Assembly: GCA_030674155.1 (NCBI GenBank)
Contig: CM060325.1
Coordinates: forward strand, 20,881,160-20,945,159
Reading direction: 5' to 3'
DNA: 64,000 bases
From: Stramonita haemastoma
Lineage: Eukaryota > Mollusca > Gastropoda > Neogastropoda > Muricidae
Made by a program: the position numbers and the translations under genes. The notes beneath the pieces are model-generated. The model made no database searches and was not told the DNA's origin. It saw nothing but the letters and a program-made list of their open reading frames with translations. Positions 1 through 30,949 of this stretch are shown piece by piece (positions within the stretch are counted from its first letter, which is position 1; every line of letters begins with the position of its first letter).

Positions 1-1
1 T

Positions 2-544
2 GACTTATCTGACAAAGCGACTGACAATAAAATTGACAGAGAAGGAAACAGAGACTATGAAAGAACTGACTATAGCACCATGACTGCAAACAATAGAACT
101 TTGATGCCCGAATCAATAGTTAGTGAATCAGAGAATGTCAAAACAGGTGGTGACAAATGCACTGACAGCAAAGCAGAAAACACAGAGGGTCACATGCAAA
201 GTAACACGTACCCTAGCGTTAAAAATCCTAGCAGGAAAGACGATTCATGCATGGCAGGTCAACTGATGAATCCTCTGAATATTGACCCACCACAGAAACA
301 GAGAGGCAGGCAGACCAGACAGTCTGCGAGCACAAAGCAGGCTGTTCAGCCAAGACGTGCTTCCTCACAAGTAAGTCATACAAAGCAAAGCTGCCGTAAA
401 GTGCCAGCAAGGTCGGGCAGCCAAAGCAGCATAACTGAGTCTTTTGACAGACTGCAATCTGGCGACAGAAAAACCAACAAAGACTTGACCCCAAGGTCAA
501 CAGCTAGATCTAAAACTGATGAAAGCCCACGGGTATCAGAATAG
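2..544 (+). CDS. 5' part of the LINE ORF, ending at an in-frame TAG
   Basis: The frame is open from base 2 with no start inside the window before ATG 80. It runs to TAG at 542-544 and is in the same frame as the endonuclease/RT ORF; the 60 codons between this TAG and ATG 725 are all sense. The product is polar, rich in Ser, Lys, Asp and Gln, and has no recognised domain. It could be the C-terminal part of a fused ORF1 or a low-complexity linker before the endonuclease. The single TAG may be an inactivating mutation or a sequencing error. Its function is unknown. Confidence 0.6.
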   Translation, partial: DLSDKATDNKIDREGNRDYERTDYSTMTANNRTLMPESIVSESENVKTGGDKCTDSKAENTEGHMQSNTYPSVKNPSRKDDSCMAGQLMNPLNIDPPQKQRGRQTRQSASTKQAVQPRRASSQVSHTKQSCRKVPARSGSQSSITESFDRLQSGDRKTNKDLTPRSTARSKTDESPRVSE

Positions 545-724
545 GGACTCTGCCGGGCCAGAGAAGCTCACTGTCAGTGGCAGAATGCTTCTGCAGTTGC
601 ATCTAATAGTAAAGGCACAGAAGCTGATTCCGATCAAGGTGTAAATATTTCTGGAATAAATTTTCTAAATTATAATGTAAACGGTCTTTTACCTAAAATT
701 GACAACAAAGATTTTGTTAGTTTT

Positions 725-3700
725 TTGCTGAGATTTGATATAATTTGTCTAACAGAAACTTTTGTTGCATCAGATATTGATTTCCCTATTTTTAGGGATT
801 ATGATATGTTTATTGCAGGGGCTAAAAAACTGTCCCATCAAGGCAGATATTCAGGAGGGGTGATTCTTTTGGTAAAAAAATCCATTGAGTCTTTTGTGGA
901 AAAAATTGAGATTGAATATGATAATACTATTGTTGTAAAGTTGCACAGAGATTTATTAGGTACTAACAAAGATATAATGCTGGTATGTACATATATTCCT
1001 CCTTGTGACTCTGTATTCTGGAAAACAAAACAAGGTGTGTATGGCATGGAAGATCTTGAACAGTGTTTGCTTGAGCTTCAAAGTTCATATGATGATTTTA
1101 ATTTGATGTTAACAGGGGATTTTAATGCTCGAACAGCTAGCAATAATTACAATCTAGGGGATGACTTTGATGATTTTGAAAATATGTATTCTTTCTCCAA
1201 TCTTCAATTGCCTAGAAAATCACATGATTCAGAAACAAATCTTTTTGGTAATCAGCTAATTGAGTTATGTAATATGTTTGACTGTGTTATTTTGAATGGA
1301 CTTTGCAATCCAGACTTTGATGGTAGTTATACATTTATAGCATCTTCTGGTTCAAGTACAGTAGACTATTTTATTGCCTCTCTGGAACTATTAGCATCTG
1401 TCCAAATACTTTCTTTGGTTGTGGATAGTTTAACAGAATCTGACCATCTTCCGGTTTGTATGAAGATAGAAACTGCTAACAATATTTCAGATAAGTTGCA
1501 CAATCAGTCATCTAAAAGTAAAGTATCTTATGACAAACTTATATGGAATGAGAATAGGAAAGATGACTTTCTTAATGCATTAAGCACTGTTGTCATAAAA
1601 AATAAATTTGCAATGGCCACAAGTACGATAGAAAATGATATAGAAGAGGCTTTAGTCATATTTGTTGAAAGTTTGAAAGAGGCTAGCATATGCATGTTGA
1701 AAAAGTTGTCTCAGCATAAAAGTAAAAAGAGTGAATGGTTTGATGAAGAATGTGCAGTTGCGAAGAAAGAAAGTAGATCAAAACTAAACAATTTCAGAAA
1801 AACCAGAAATGAAGAGGACAGACTAATTTATGTTGAGAAAAGGAAAATTTACAGAAGATTGCTAAAGACAAAAAAACAAGGTTACAGAAGACAGAAAGCG
1901 GAATCTTTAGCAAATAACATCTCAAATTCTTCACATTTCTGGAAAGATGTAAGGAGCATGGGTTGTGGTAATCGTACAGTAACTTACAACAATATTAATA
2001 CTGAAGATTGGTATAATCATTTCAAAAACGTTTTTCAGAACACTGATGATAACACGGAAGGTAATGATTTCAATATTGATTTAAAGGAAGGAACTGATCA
2101 TATTTTGAATCAAGATATATCTGAAACTGAAGTAACACAAGCAATTTTAAAGCTTAAAGTAGGAAAATCCAGTGGCATTGACAACATATCGGCTGAAATG
2201 TTGAAAAATGGTGGTAAAGCTGTTACAGAGTTTTTGGTAAAATTTTTCAACACTATTTTCACTTTAGGTATATATCCCAAAGACTGGTCAAAAGCCATAA
2301 TTATACCTATTTATAAGAAAGGAGATCCTAATATTACAGATAATTACAGAGGTGTGTCATTATTAAGTATCATTTCAAAATGCTATACAACTATATTAAA
2401 TGCAAGACTGTATAACTGGCTAGAAGACAATAATCTGATTTCTGAGAGTCAAGCAGGTTTCCGTAGGGGCTATTCAACAGTAGATCAAATATTTAATTTA
2501 TATGCAGTTGTTCAAAAATGTATGATGAAGAAACGCAGAAAATTGTATGTGGCATTTGTTGATTTTAAAAAAGCGTTTGATTCTGTACACCATGACAAAC
2601 TTCTTGAATGCATGAGAAACCAAGGTGTGAATGGAAAGTTTCTAGCCTCTTTAAAAGCAATGTATTTTTCTTTAGTCTCTTGCGTACGTGCAAATTGTGA
2701 ACTTTCTGAATATTTTGAATGCCCTATTGGTGTGAGACAAGGTTGTGTTTTAAGTCCGACTTTATTTTCTGTTTTCATTAATCAGCTTGCTGATCACATG
2801 AATGTGAAAGGAAGACATGGTATACAAGTTTTGCCTGATATTATGGAATTGTTTATTTTACTATTTGCAGATGATGTAGCTTTATTATCAACAACAGTAC
2901 ATGGCTTACAAAATCAATTAAATATCCTGCAGAGCTGTTGCAATGACATGAAATTAAATGTGAATGCTGAGAAAACAAAAGTGATGGTATTTAGAAAAGG
3001 GGGGTATTTAGGACAACATGAGCATTGGTCTTTTGGTGGTAAAAAATTAGAGGTTGTGAATAGTTACTGTTATTTGGGATTCCAATTTACTACAATGATA
3101 AGTATGAAAAGAGGTACCGAACGTTTAGCATCAAAGGGTAAGAAAGCAGTAGTCCAGTTAAATAAGGCTTTTCAAAAATACAAGGAAATGACTGCGAAAA
3201 CATATTTTAAGATTTTTGACGTTAAAGTTCAACCAGTTCTGCTGTATGCATCTGAAATATGGGGTTTAACTAAATTAGATCATATAGAAAAAGTTCATTG
3301 TATGGCTTGCAAGAGATTTTTAGGTGTCCCAGTTAGAACACCAAACTGCATGGTTTATGGTGATTTGGAAAGATTTCCTCTTCATGTTAATTCTTGTGTT
3401 TCAGTCTTAAGGTTTTGGTTTAGATTATTACAAATGAAAATTGAACGACTACCACATACAGCTTATCAGATGTTATTGGAATTGGACAAGGCAGGTAAAG
3501 ATTGTTGGGTGTCGAAAATTAGGGAAATTTTATGTGAGACAGGATTTAGTTTTGTTTGGCTGCAGCAGGGTGTTGGTCAGGTTAAAGTTTTTCTAAGGCT
3601 TTTTAAGCAGAGACTTGTTGATTTATACATACAAGAATGGTCCGGCACTATAAGACACCGTGACAGATATGATAACTACAGATCATTTAAAATAATTTTT

Positions 3701-4042
3701 GAAAAAGAAAAATATGTGTCTGACATGGATACCTACTGTTTTAGAGTTGCCATCTCACAGGTCAGGTTTAATGTTTTACCTATTAATGCAAATGTACATC
3801 GATATAGCAATATTCCTCAGAAGAGATCATGTCCATTGTGCAAATCAGTAAAGGAAGATGAACAGCACTTTTTGTTTGTATGTCCTGCATATTCTGATCT
3901 AAGAAATAAGTTTCTTGGGGATTTAGCTAGAACCCCAATCCACATGTTGTTACAAGTGTCCAATACCAAACAAATGCACGGTGTCTCAAGATATATTTTT
4001 CACTCAATGAACAAAAGGAAAAAAGAGTTGTCTGGAATCTAA
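725..4042 (+). CDS. Non-LTR retrotransposon endonuclease/reverse transcriptase
   Basis: This open frame encodes the enzymatic polyprotein of a LINE, which nicks target DNA and reverse-transcribes its own RNA. An APE-type endonuclease comes first: ICLTETF, SGGVILLVKK, LTGDFNART, a VDYFI block and ESDHLPV. The reverse transcriptase follows, with VDFKKAFDSV, GVRQGCVLSPTLF and the catalytic FADDVALLS. A C-terminal Cys/His cluster (CPLCK, then H and C) lies near residue 1060. The ATG at 725 is not the real start, because the conserved endonuclease motif YNVNGLLPK is encoded just upstream in the same frame (about 672-698). The frame is open back to base 2 apart from a TAG at 542-544. The family was not resolved (Jockey/CR1/L2-like are possible). 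It probably lies in an importin intron or just outside that gene. Confidence 0.93.
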   Translation: MLRFDIICLTETFVASDIDFPIFRDYDMFIAGAKKLSHQGRYSGGVILLVKKSIESFVEKIEIEYDNTIVVKLHRDLLGTNKDIMLVCTYIPPCDSVFWKTKQGVYGMEDLEQCLLELQSSYDDFNLMLTGDFNARTASNNYNLGDDFDDFENMYSFSNLQLPRKSHDSETNLFGNQLIELCNMFDCVILNGLCNPDFDGSYTFIASSGSSTVDYFIASLELLASVQILSLVVDSLTESDHLPVCMKIETANNISDKLHNQSSKSKVSYDKLIWNENRKDDFLNALSTVVIKNKFAMATSTIENDIEEALVIFVESLKEASICMLKKLSQHKSKKSEWFDEECAVAKKESRSKLNNFRKTRNEEDRLIYVEKRKIYRRLLKTKKQGYRRQKAESLANNISNSSHFWKDVRSMGCGNRTVTYNNINTEDWYNHFKNVFQNTDDNTEGNDFNIDLKEGTDHILNQDISETEVTQAILKLKVGKSSGIDNISAEMLKNGGKAVTEFLVKFFNTIFTLGIYPKDWSKAIIIPIYKKGDPNITDNYRGVSLLSIISKCYTTILNARLYNWLEDNNLISESQAGFRRGYSTVDQIFNLYAVVQKCMMKKRRKLYVAFVDFKKAFDSVHHDKLLECMRNQGVNGKFLASLKAMYFSLVSCVRANCELSEYFECPIGVRQGCVLSPTLFSVFINQLADHMNVKGRHGIQVLPDIMELFILLFADDVALLSTTVHGLQNQLNILQSCCNDMKLNVNAEKTKVMVFRKGGYLGQHEHWSFGGKKLEVVNSYCYLGFQFTTMISMKRGTERLASKGKKAVVQLNKAFQKYKEMTAKTYFKIFDVKVQPVLLYASEIWGLTKLDHIEKVHCMACKRFLGVPVRTPNCMVYGDLERFPLHVNSCVSVLRFWFRLLQMKIERLPHTAYQMLLELDKAGKDCWVSKIREILCETGFSFVWLQQGVGQVKVFLRLFKQRLVDLYIQEWSGTIRHRDRYDNYRSFKIIFEKEKYVSDMDTYCFRVAISQVRFNVLPINANVHRYSNIPQKRSCPLCKSVKEDEQHFLFVCPAYSDLRNKFLGDLARTPIHMLLQVSNTKQMHGVSRYIFHSMNKRKKELSGI

Positions 4043-4125
4043 TTTTGGATTTGATTTGTCTTGATGATTTATTTCAGGGTAAAGATGTCTCCGTGGTGTT
4101 TAGATTTGCTTTTGAAATGCTTAAA

Positions 4126-4200
4126 AGTGTATGTGTGTGTATGCGTGCGTGCGTGTGTGTGCGTGCGTGCGTGTGGATGTGGGTGCGTGTGTGGGGGTAT
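4126..4200. repeat. (TG)n/(CG)n microsatellite
   Basis: An impure alternating purine-pyrimidine run directly downstream of the LINE. Confidence 0.85.
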
Positions 4201-4336
4201 GTGGGCATGTGTATGTGTGCGTTTTGCATTGATAAAGCAAAGAATGCTGGAAAGCAGCGTATTAATAGTATTAATAGTATTATGTCTATAATGATGTACA
4301 TTTGAGAAGTGAACGATATTTTACTCCATGAATGTT

Positions 4337-4550
4337 CTGTCCCGAGCCTTGGCCTCATCGGGACGGTGCTTGTCCCGGTTCTGTGGCGATGGGCGACTGA
4401 GAGTCGTGGGCTCCCCCTGGGTGGGACGCCAGTCGATTGCAGGGGTGCCTTTTTCGGGGGCGCAGCGCCGTGGCCGAGGGCTGGGATCGAACCCGCAACC
4501 TTTGGATTGCGAGTCCGGCGCCCTGACCACTAGACTACAGCGACAGCTCG
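4337..4550 (-). mobile_element. tRNA-derived SINE, family B (internally deleted) with 10-bp TSD
   Basis: Read on the minus strand it starts with a tRNA-like head: A box TAGTCTAGTGG and B box GGTTCGATCCC. A body follows with AAAGGCAC, an ACTGGCGTCC block, ACTCTCAGTCG and a GGCTCGGGACA end. The direct repeat CATGAATGTT flanks it at 4327-4336 and 4551-4560. Compared with the copy at 52035-52332 it lacks about 80 bp in the middle (the CACCCAGGTGTAAAAGGGGT region). The tRNA-like part has no intact tRNA 3' arm, so it is not a tRNA gene. Confidence 0.9.
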
Positions 4551-4836
4551 CATGAATGTTAGCATGATGCATAAACAATGATGCTGATGGTGATGAAGAT
4601 AATATGGATGAATGTTTGGATTGAATCTCCGATAATGATGATTATTTAAGTCATGATTGTGTGAGGAGGATGTAAACGATGAGGCTCCTCGTTGTATGTT
4701 ATGTATTTCAATGTGTTGTATTTCTAGTCAATTGACTGAAGTTTTTTCATTTACTTATTACACTCCCCATCGCCCCTTTCACTTGTATTGTGGCCCAAGG
4801 CCGAAGTACAATAAAAATGTTCAGTGTTCAGTGTTC

Positions 4837-4862
4837 TCTCTCTCTCTCTCTCCTTCCCTGCC

Positions 4863-4892
<30 letters not shown>
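4837..4892. repeat. (CT)n / C-rich simple repeat
   Basis: CT dinucleotides interrupted by a C run. It precedes the much longer poly-C tract. Confidence 0.85.
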
Positions 4893-4894
<2 letters not shown>

Positions 4895-4982
4895 TGAATA
4901 AATAATGCATCTCTTCTGTATCTATGTAGTATGTATCCCTCTACATCTGAATGTACCACAATCTTCCCCACCCTTTCTCTCT

Positions 4983-5148
<166 letters not shown>

Positions 5149-6150
5149 GTCTTTCCTGTGTAAGAAAATCATTTTACAGACCAGCTGCATTACATAAGGT
5201 GTATATTAAATCCTGTCTGCCTACATACCATCCTGTTTGTTTTGTTTCTCGTTCTTGAAAAATAGCAGAAATCAGAGTACTAACGGTATTATGAGCAAAT
5301 ACTTGTCCCCTTTTTTATGAAGAGAAAAGGGGGGAGGGGGCAAATGCCCCCTTTTTTTCATTTCAGGGGGCCCTTGGGCCCCCTTTTTTGAAATCCTAGA
5401 ATCAACACTGTGCCCCCTCTCCCGGCTCCCCCTCCTCCAAATACAAGTATCCTTATCATTGTTCATGCTGCTTTCTGAACATTCAATCCCTGGTAGGCCC
5501 CAGGATGAGATGGGCAATATATGCTTATGAACAAAGGATTCTGTGTGCTTTTGGCATGCAATGGTCAAGTTCATCTGTTTTTCAAAAGACCGGCTGGAAG
5601 CAAAACATTTTTTTGGGTGGAAATAGTTTTTCCATTCATGTCTTTTCCTTCATGATTAACTGTTTGCATGTGCCACTTGGAGAGCTTTAATTGTTCAGGG
5701 TGTGCATCAGTATTGATTTCCATTTTTCATTCAACGTTGACATTGTGTTGTGTACCACTCTCATTCACAGTGGATTTCCCTCTGTTGTTTTTTTCCCAGC
5801 TGAACACTCTGGGGGTCACCCAGAATCTCCACACACTCATTCCTCCTGGGAGTGTGAGATTGAAATTGCACTCTGAATGAGAAGTTTGCATGTATGACTG
5901 TTTCAAGTACCTTGCCATCATAGGCAGCCATACTCCAACTTCAGAGGAATTTCTCTGTGTGAAATTCACTGTTTTCCATGGGGAGAGTGCATCAGGGCCA
6001 GAGCATCAACATGGATTACACTTGTAGTGTTTAATCTGATCTTTTCTCACAGAAAAATCTTATGTGACCTAAATTAAAATATAATGCAATACACAATTGG
6101 AAATTGTATTTTTATTTTATTTTTTCTCTCTGTGTGCTGTGGCACACCAG
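5149..6150. other. Non-coding, presumably importin intron
   Basis: No coding exon was recognised. It holds a GC-rich hairpin (about 5360-5394) and ends in a plausible 3' splice site (pyrimidines, then CACACCAG) at 6150. Confidence 0.6.
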
Positions 6151-25259
<19,109 letters not shown>

Positions 25260-28200
25260 ACAGGGAGGTACTGCTGCTGCTGCTGCTGCTGCACCGTTCA
25301 TTGCTTCATTCAGGAATTCAGCATCACACACACACACAGGAGGAAGGGAGGATACATGTGCATTGTCGGAGGAGATGGATGTGGAAAAGCGTTTTGAAGT
25401 TCGTTGTGGTTTGGGTTGTGGTCACTTCATTCAGCATGGAAGCATCTGTCTGACGGCAGGGGATAGGGTTAGGTTTTGTGGGTGACCACCTTTGCCAGAT
25501 TTGGAAGATTCTCTGTATCAAAACGAAGGATGGTATGTGTTAAGGTGACTGTGGTCTTCTTACGGTAAGGTGAAAGACTTGGGGTGGATTTTCTTGAACC
25601 AGGGTTCATGTTGATAAAGTAGACTAGAGGCTGGACTAAACAGGGAGAGGGGACTTTCTGGTTTTGGTTAACCACTGTGGTTAGGCAGAAGGGTTTGGGG
25701 TTTGGTTTGGGTTTTTTTTTGTCAGTTTATGTCTCAATTTTTTGGAGTTTTTTAATTAACAACAAAAAAGAAATTCAGTGTTGTGGAAGTCAAGTTTTTT
25801 TGGTTTTTTTTTTTTAAGTTAAAAAGAAACAATCTCCTGCCAGAATCTATCCCTGAACTATGCTTTGTGTGTGTGTTGTTTGACATCAAAAATAAATCCT
25901 CAACTGAGGCAGATTTTGAAACTTTTTTTCCCTGTCAGTTTTTGCCTTGGGACATTTTTGATGCCTGATGGTTTTGTGATGGTGCATGACTTTTGTCGTT
26001 GCTGTCATGACCGGTTGCCTTTTTTTTTTCTTTTCTTTCTTTCTTTTTCTTTCTGTCTGTCTTCTTGTGTGTTTGTGTGTTTCATTTTTTTGTAATGCGT
26101 GGTGCTTGGATTATTTCAGAACCACCTCCATGTTTTGGTCACGTGGAAAAACTTTTTCATTGTGTACACATCCATTTTGCCTTTTAATCTTGGGACAAAC
26201 ACTTCCAGACTGTCTTTCTTTGCCAGAGTTTGCCACGCTGGAAGAGTACTTAACAGATTCGCCATCCCAAAATTTTCTCGAATAAACTCAGACATGTATT
26301 TATTGACTGTTCTTGTATCACTTGTGAAATGTATGGGTGGTTTTAGTCATTTTTACAAAGATGATAGCAGTAGGTTTGACATTTTAAGAAATGGATACAT
26401 GTATGTTTGTTGCGCTACCATGTCACACACACAAAAAAATGAACTGTTGAAGAGAGAAAGTGTCAGTAATATAATTTGCTGTTTGATTTTCTGAATGCTA
26501 TGACCAGTTTTGACTTCAGTAGTGTGGTGACTGACTTGGTGCTAACAAAATGATAAAACTTGAATGATATTTACTGAAAGGTTGTGCACAAATCGGATTT
26601 TTTTACATACAAACCAAAACATAGAGGTAAAAAAAAAAACAGTGTTGAGAAATATCAAAAGCTATTTTTGAAAACTTCTTTTTTTTTTTTTTTTAAAGAA
26701 AGAAGAAGTAGTAGCTCAAGAACACTCAGAAACTTTTTTTTTCTCTCCTGTTTCCTGGGGTTCTAAGCATCTTGTATTCATGTTTGAGGTATCCTGGAAT
26801 GTTTTTTGGTTGAAAGAGCCTTAGATTTTGGGAAATTGTGTGTGTTTTTGTTTAAATCGGCTTAGAAGTAGAAAGCTACATTTGGGTTTGCACAGTTTGA
26901 GAAAGATGAGGAGCATTGCTGACACATAAAAAGGTCAGCAGAAAGTGGTATTGATTTTGGAAAACTCACAGTCAGAAAAGAACATCCAAAAGGTGAAATA
27001 TTCAAAAGTATAACAGAACAAAGACACAAGATTTAAAAAAATAATTGGTCAATGAATGAAAACACCAAGATGACCAATGTAAAATATAGAATTTTTGTAC
27101 TGCTCAGTAGAAAATGTAATTTGTAATATGATGAAATAAGGTTTATTTTCTTGTTCATATATATTGAGATCTTGGAAGATGATACCTCAGTTTAGAGCAA
27201 GTTTTCTGGAAAACAGTTTGTGTCAGTATGTTGGAATGGTATAGGTAACTTCTTGTTGTTCTTTGAAGTGAAGGCAACATGGCAAGTCTTAGCTTGAATG
27301 CTGTACCGATGTTTTGCACTAGTCAGTATTGCTATATGTAGTTACAGTTCCATATTCTCTAGTAAATTTTATACGCTTGTCAGTGAGACTTGCACAACAT
27401 GTACTGTTTATACAAGTTTCTCTAGGAATGGCAAGCCCCCAAAAGTGTGTTTAATGTGGAATATATAAGAAACTTAGACCAACATTGAAGGATTACACAT
27501 CGTGCTTTTAAACATCTGAGGCCTTTTTTGGTTGAAACTACTGCTTTACCAGTAGCTGCATCAAGTTTGAGTTTTTTCCTCATGTGGCATTTTGTTTTAA
27601 AACTGTTTTGGGAGCGGAAATTTGTTCTCCAAAACAGTGCTTTTATGTGTTTTCCATTTGACCCGTCATTTTCCTAAGCGCATGTTAACTAGTGTTACAG
27701 GGGTTCTGCGTGTGTTGCATGTATGGATTATGCTGTCATTTTGGGGGGGAATATTTTTAATCAGTGACCTTATTAGACATTGGAAAATAACAGCATGCAG
27801 AACCTTATGAATGCAATTATCATCCTTTATAAATAGATAAGACTCACTACACTCAAAATTTCAGATTATCTTCCAGTCTGTTTTTTCAAAACTTATGGAG
27901 GTTTATAAGGAGTTAAATTTTTAAGCTTTTCATACAGAGAATTGGTCAAGGAAAGGAGTCGAGGTATAAATTCTGTACTAAAGTACCGATTTGTAGTGTT
28001 GCATTTCATCCTGTCATTTTTCCAACTTCTTTCATTTTTAAAATATGCTGTAAAGGTGTGATGCTCCTGATTTTGTCCAGGTGTTTTTGAGATTATTTCT
28101 GAGAAGAAAAAACACTCCCATGTGGTGTCTGCTATATGAGTTTTTGTCAGGTCATGGAACACATTCTCTCTTTTAACATTGGATATTTTTTGGTTATGTG

Positions 28201-28880
28201 CGTACAAATGTCGCGCTCAAAAATGAAACAACACGGTCAAATCACAGAATTGTTCTTCTCATATGCTCCTCTCTCACTTGTGCTTTTCCTCCCACACACC
28301 TCTTTTTCAAATGTGCAATGAAATTTCAACCCAAATGTATATGGATTGAGTGCTGTGATATGTGAGTGTGTGTGTGTAAGTGTGTGTGTGTGTGTGTGTA
28401 TGTTTGCTCATATTGCTTCGGCTGTGTCTTTATTCGTGTTTTGTGTTCATGCATGAAATGGGTACCACACACTTTTTTTCTCCCTTACTTTGTCAAAGTG
28501 TAACAATATGGAATATTCCAGAATGAAACTGGTACGTGAATATTTGTAACTGTAAAGTATAAAAATGTTTAGTAATGTTTTGTTTTGTTTTAATAATCGG
28601 CAGTGTAAAGAATCACCCGTCTTGTTCTAGCCATGTAACATATAGCAAATGGACACCGTAACTTATGTATGTGTGGATCCCATTCGCGTTTACAGCCTCG
28701 TTGACTTCTATGGGTGTTAGATTCTTTTAGTCCAATCTGGATTTTTTTCCCCCTTTTTTTAATAGTCTTACTGAAAATTCAGATATCTTGTCCACCATGA
28801 CATTTGAGCTTTAAACATAATAGTCATTCCTCTTTTTTTCAGACCATAAACTAAGTAGTTGTATGACAGGGAGTGGATAT
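25260..28880 (+). other. Importin 3' UTR and downstream flank
   Basis: The stop TGA is at 25257-25259. A (CTG)7 run starts at 25271. Candidate poly(A) signals AATAAA lie at 25891-25896 and 26281-26286. The region is T-rich on the plus strand, with no coding exon or tRNA. A short TG microsatellite is at about 28367-28400. The true transcript end cannot be placed without RNA data. Confidence 0.5.
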
Positions 28881-28883
28881 TTT

Positions 28884-29937
28884 TTGTTTGTTTTTTTGCT
28901 GCCCTGTCTTCTGTGTCGTCCCTGTCCTGTTGTTCCCATGCTGCTCATTTCAATCTCCCTGCCACAGCCATACCCAGAGTCATTGTGTCTCATCCCCGGG
29001 GCCGGAAGTCCACAGGGAGCCCATCAATATTAGGCCGCTGTGGGGCCACCAGGCAGAGGGGCCCTGCACTGCTGCTGGGTCACTTTGGTGGTGTTCAGTG
29101 GTGCCTGTTCTGAGCTAACATACGCAGGACACCACCTACTAAGTCCCCTACTAACGACAGTAATAGCTTAGTTGCGGAGCCAGACTGAGTGAGTCACTCA
29201 CCTGAGGTGGCGACCACCACAACTTCCCTCCAACGACCATCCCCCGCAAACCCCAACCCCAAAGGCTTTATTTATTTATTTTATTTATTTATTTATTTAT
29301 TTATTCTTTTATATCGAGGATAACAGAATAAGCAATCATGTGCTTTTTTTCATCCGGTCCCCGTGTGTATGCAGTTTTGTAAATATTGTCATCTGTTCCC
29401 ACCGGCACACGATGGCCTACTCTTACGAAAAGCGGAACAGGATTTAACGTGTGCGCAAGATGTTCTGCGTGCGTACGCACACGGGCACTGAATTGTATAG
29501 GGAAACTAAATCTGAGGTCACCATGAGACCAGAGCAACACGCCAGATCAGAGGCAATTTTTATTATTGCATGATAATCAATGGTGATGAGGATGATGAAT
29601 TGTAATGATGCTGCTGTGGAAGTGCATCCGCTTTGAGACTACTTAACAGGGTTGTATTCTACGCGTACTGTCAATATATCTCGGCATCAACCGGGCCTGA
29701 GAGATACAGACACCTGCAGTGTTGGTCGGGTAATTTGAGCAACACTCTCAAATTAGCATCCGTAAAGTGGATGAAGTTCGACTGTGTGGTCCCAGTCTTC
29801 CCACTGAGCCCACAGCACACTCACTCTGGGTAAGAGCCGGCCGGAGTCCGAAATCCCTTTGACTCTTCTGGGAATTGAACCTGTGACCTTCCAGTCCGAA
29901 ATCCAAGGCACTAACCACTGTGCCATGGCAGCTGGTA
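28884..29937 (-). mobile_element. Family D tRNA-headed long retroposon, with nested SINE
   Basis: On the minus strand it starts ACCAGCTGCCATGGCACAGTG (A box TGGCACAGTGG) and has a degenerate B box (GGTTCAATTCC). It then follows the same body as 58895-59764 (GGCTCCGGCCGGCTC-like, ACTCACTCAGTCTGGCTC-like and GCAGTGCAGGGCCCCTCTG blocks) and ends at GGCAGC plus A's. It is interrupted at 29270-29488 by a family A SINE. Confidence 0.88.
29270..29488 (-). mobile_element. SINE family A nested in family D
   Basis: The (TTTA)n tail complement, ATATCGAGGATAACAGAAT and GTTCCCACCGGCACACGAT identify family A in reverse. Family D sequence resumes after ACGGGC at about 29488, with roughly 25 bp missing. Family A was therefore still mobile after this D copy inserted. 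Confidence 0.85.
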
Positions 29938-30715
29938 CAATGAGTAGAATATATGTTTGCTGGAAAAGGGGGATGGAAAACCCTCTTGTGTGCATGACTG
30001 TAGAAGAATCTAGACATATAGATTTATTCATTAGAAAAAAGATCTTTTTGTGTGTGTGTGTTTTTTGGGTTGGGGGCTTGGAGGGCTTTCTTTGTGGGTA
30101 AGAAGACATATAAGAATCTTGTGTAATATCATTGTCACATTTCCAGTAGTAATATACCACACAATGCAATCTTTTACGCTACTTTTTAGGTGCTTTAACT
30201 TTTCACGTGAGAAAAAGTATGTAAGAGACGTGTAACTAACCAGGTAAAACAAGTACTGGAAATGTGTTTGATATATATATAAACACTTGTGACTGAAGAA
30301 TGTGAAGAGAGGTTTCTTCCCTTCTAAATTTGTACAACATGTGAAAATCTAGTTTCCTTGCCTATCTTCCCCCCCCTCTTTTTTTTTTTTCTTTTTTTTT
30401 TTTAATCTTCTTCGACTTGCCTATCATGTTGTTTACTGTCATTGATAAGATTTCATGAATTTGAAATTGTCTGGCGGCGGTTTTTATGTAGGAGAGAATT
30501 TTGCTGTTTTGCACTCGTGGCTACCATAGAAAGACTTACATAGTCAGTCACCTTCGGATGTAGGTTTGGTTGAACTTGCGCATTGTTTTTTTGTAGGAAA
30601 TGCTCCCTGATTGTTGTGCTTTCATTCAGTAGGAAGGTCATGCTTATGTAGAAAAATCTTATTTTCAACCTTCACCATATCTCGGTTGTAACCTGTTCTA
30701 TTATCATAGGTTTCT

Positions 30716-30945
30716 CAGACCCATGGAAAAAACTTCGGATGAGACTATAAACCCAGGTCCCGCGTGCGAATGCAAGCAGAATATCTTGTGCACACCTTAA
30801 AACCTGTTCCGCTTTTCGGAAGGGTAGGCCATTGTGTGCCAGTGGGAATGCAAGAAAAAAAATTTAAACTGCATACATGCGGGGACTGGATGTTAAAAAA
30901 AAAAAGTTGCATATGTGCTTATGCTATTATCCTCGAAATAAACGA
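30716..30945 (+). mobile_element. SINE family A, 5'-truncated
   Basis: It carries CTTCGGATGAGACTATAAAC, GGTAGGCCATTGTGTGCCAG, GGGACTGGATGTTAAAA and TTATCCTCGAAATAAACGAG. Confidence 0.85.
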
Positions 30946-30949
30946 GTAC

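Larger units (their letters stand above)
1..4125 (+). mobile_element. APE-type LINE copy, 5' end outside the window
   Basis: The coding body runs from the window edge to the stop at 4040-4042. A short AT-rich 3' stretch then meets a (TG)n/(CG)n microsatellite at about 4126-4200. No poly(A) tail or target-site duplication was identified, so the 3' boundary is approximate. Only the single TAG disrupts more than 4 kb of frame, so the copy is young by the standards of this region. Confidence 0.85.

Noticed and set aside
542..544. Programmed stop-codon readthrough in the LINE
   Set aside because: No recognised readthrough context or downstream pseudoknot was identified by eye; a simple mutation is more economical.
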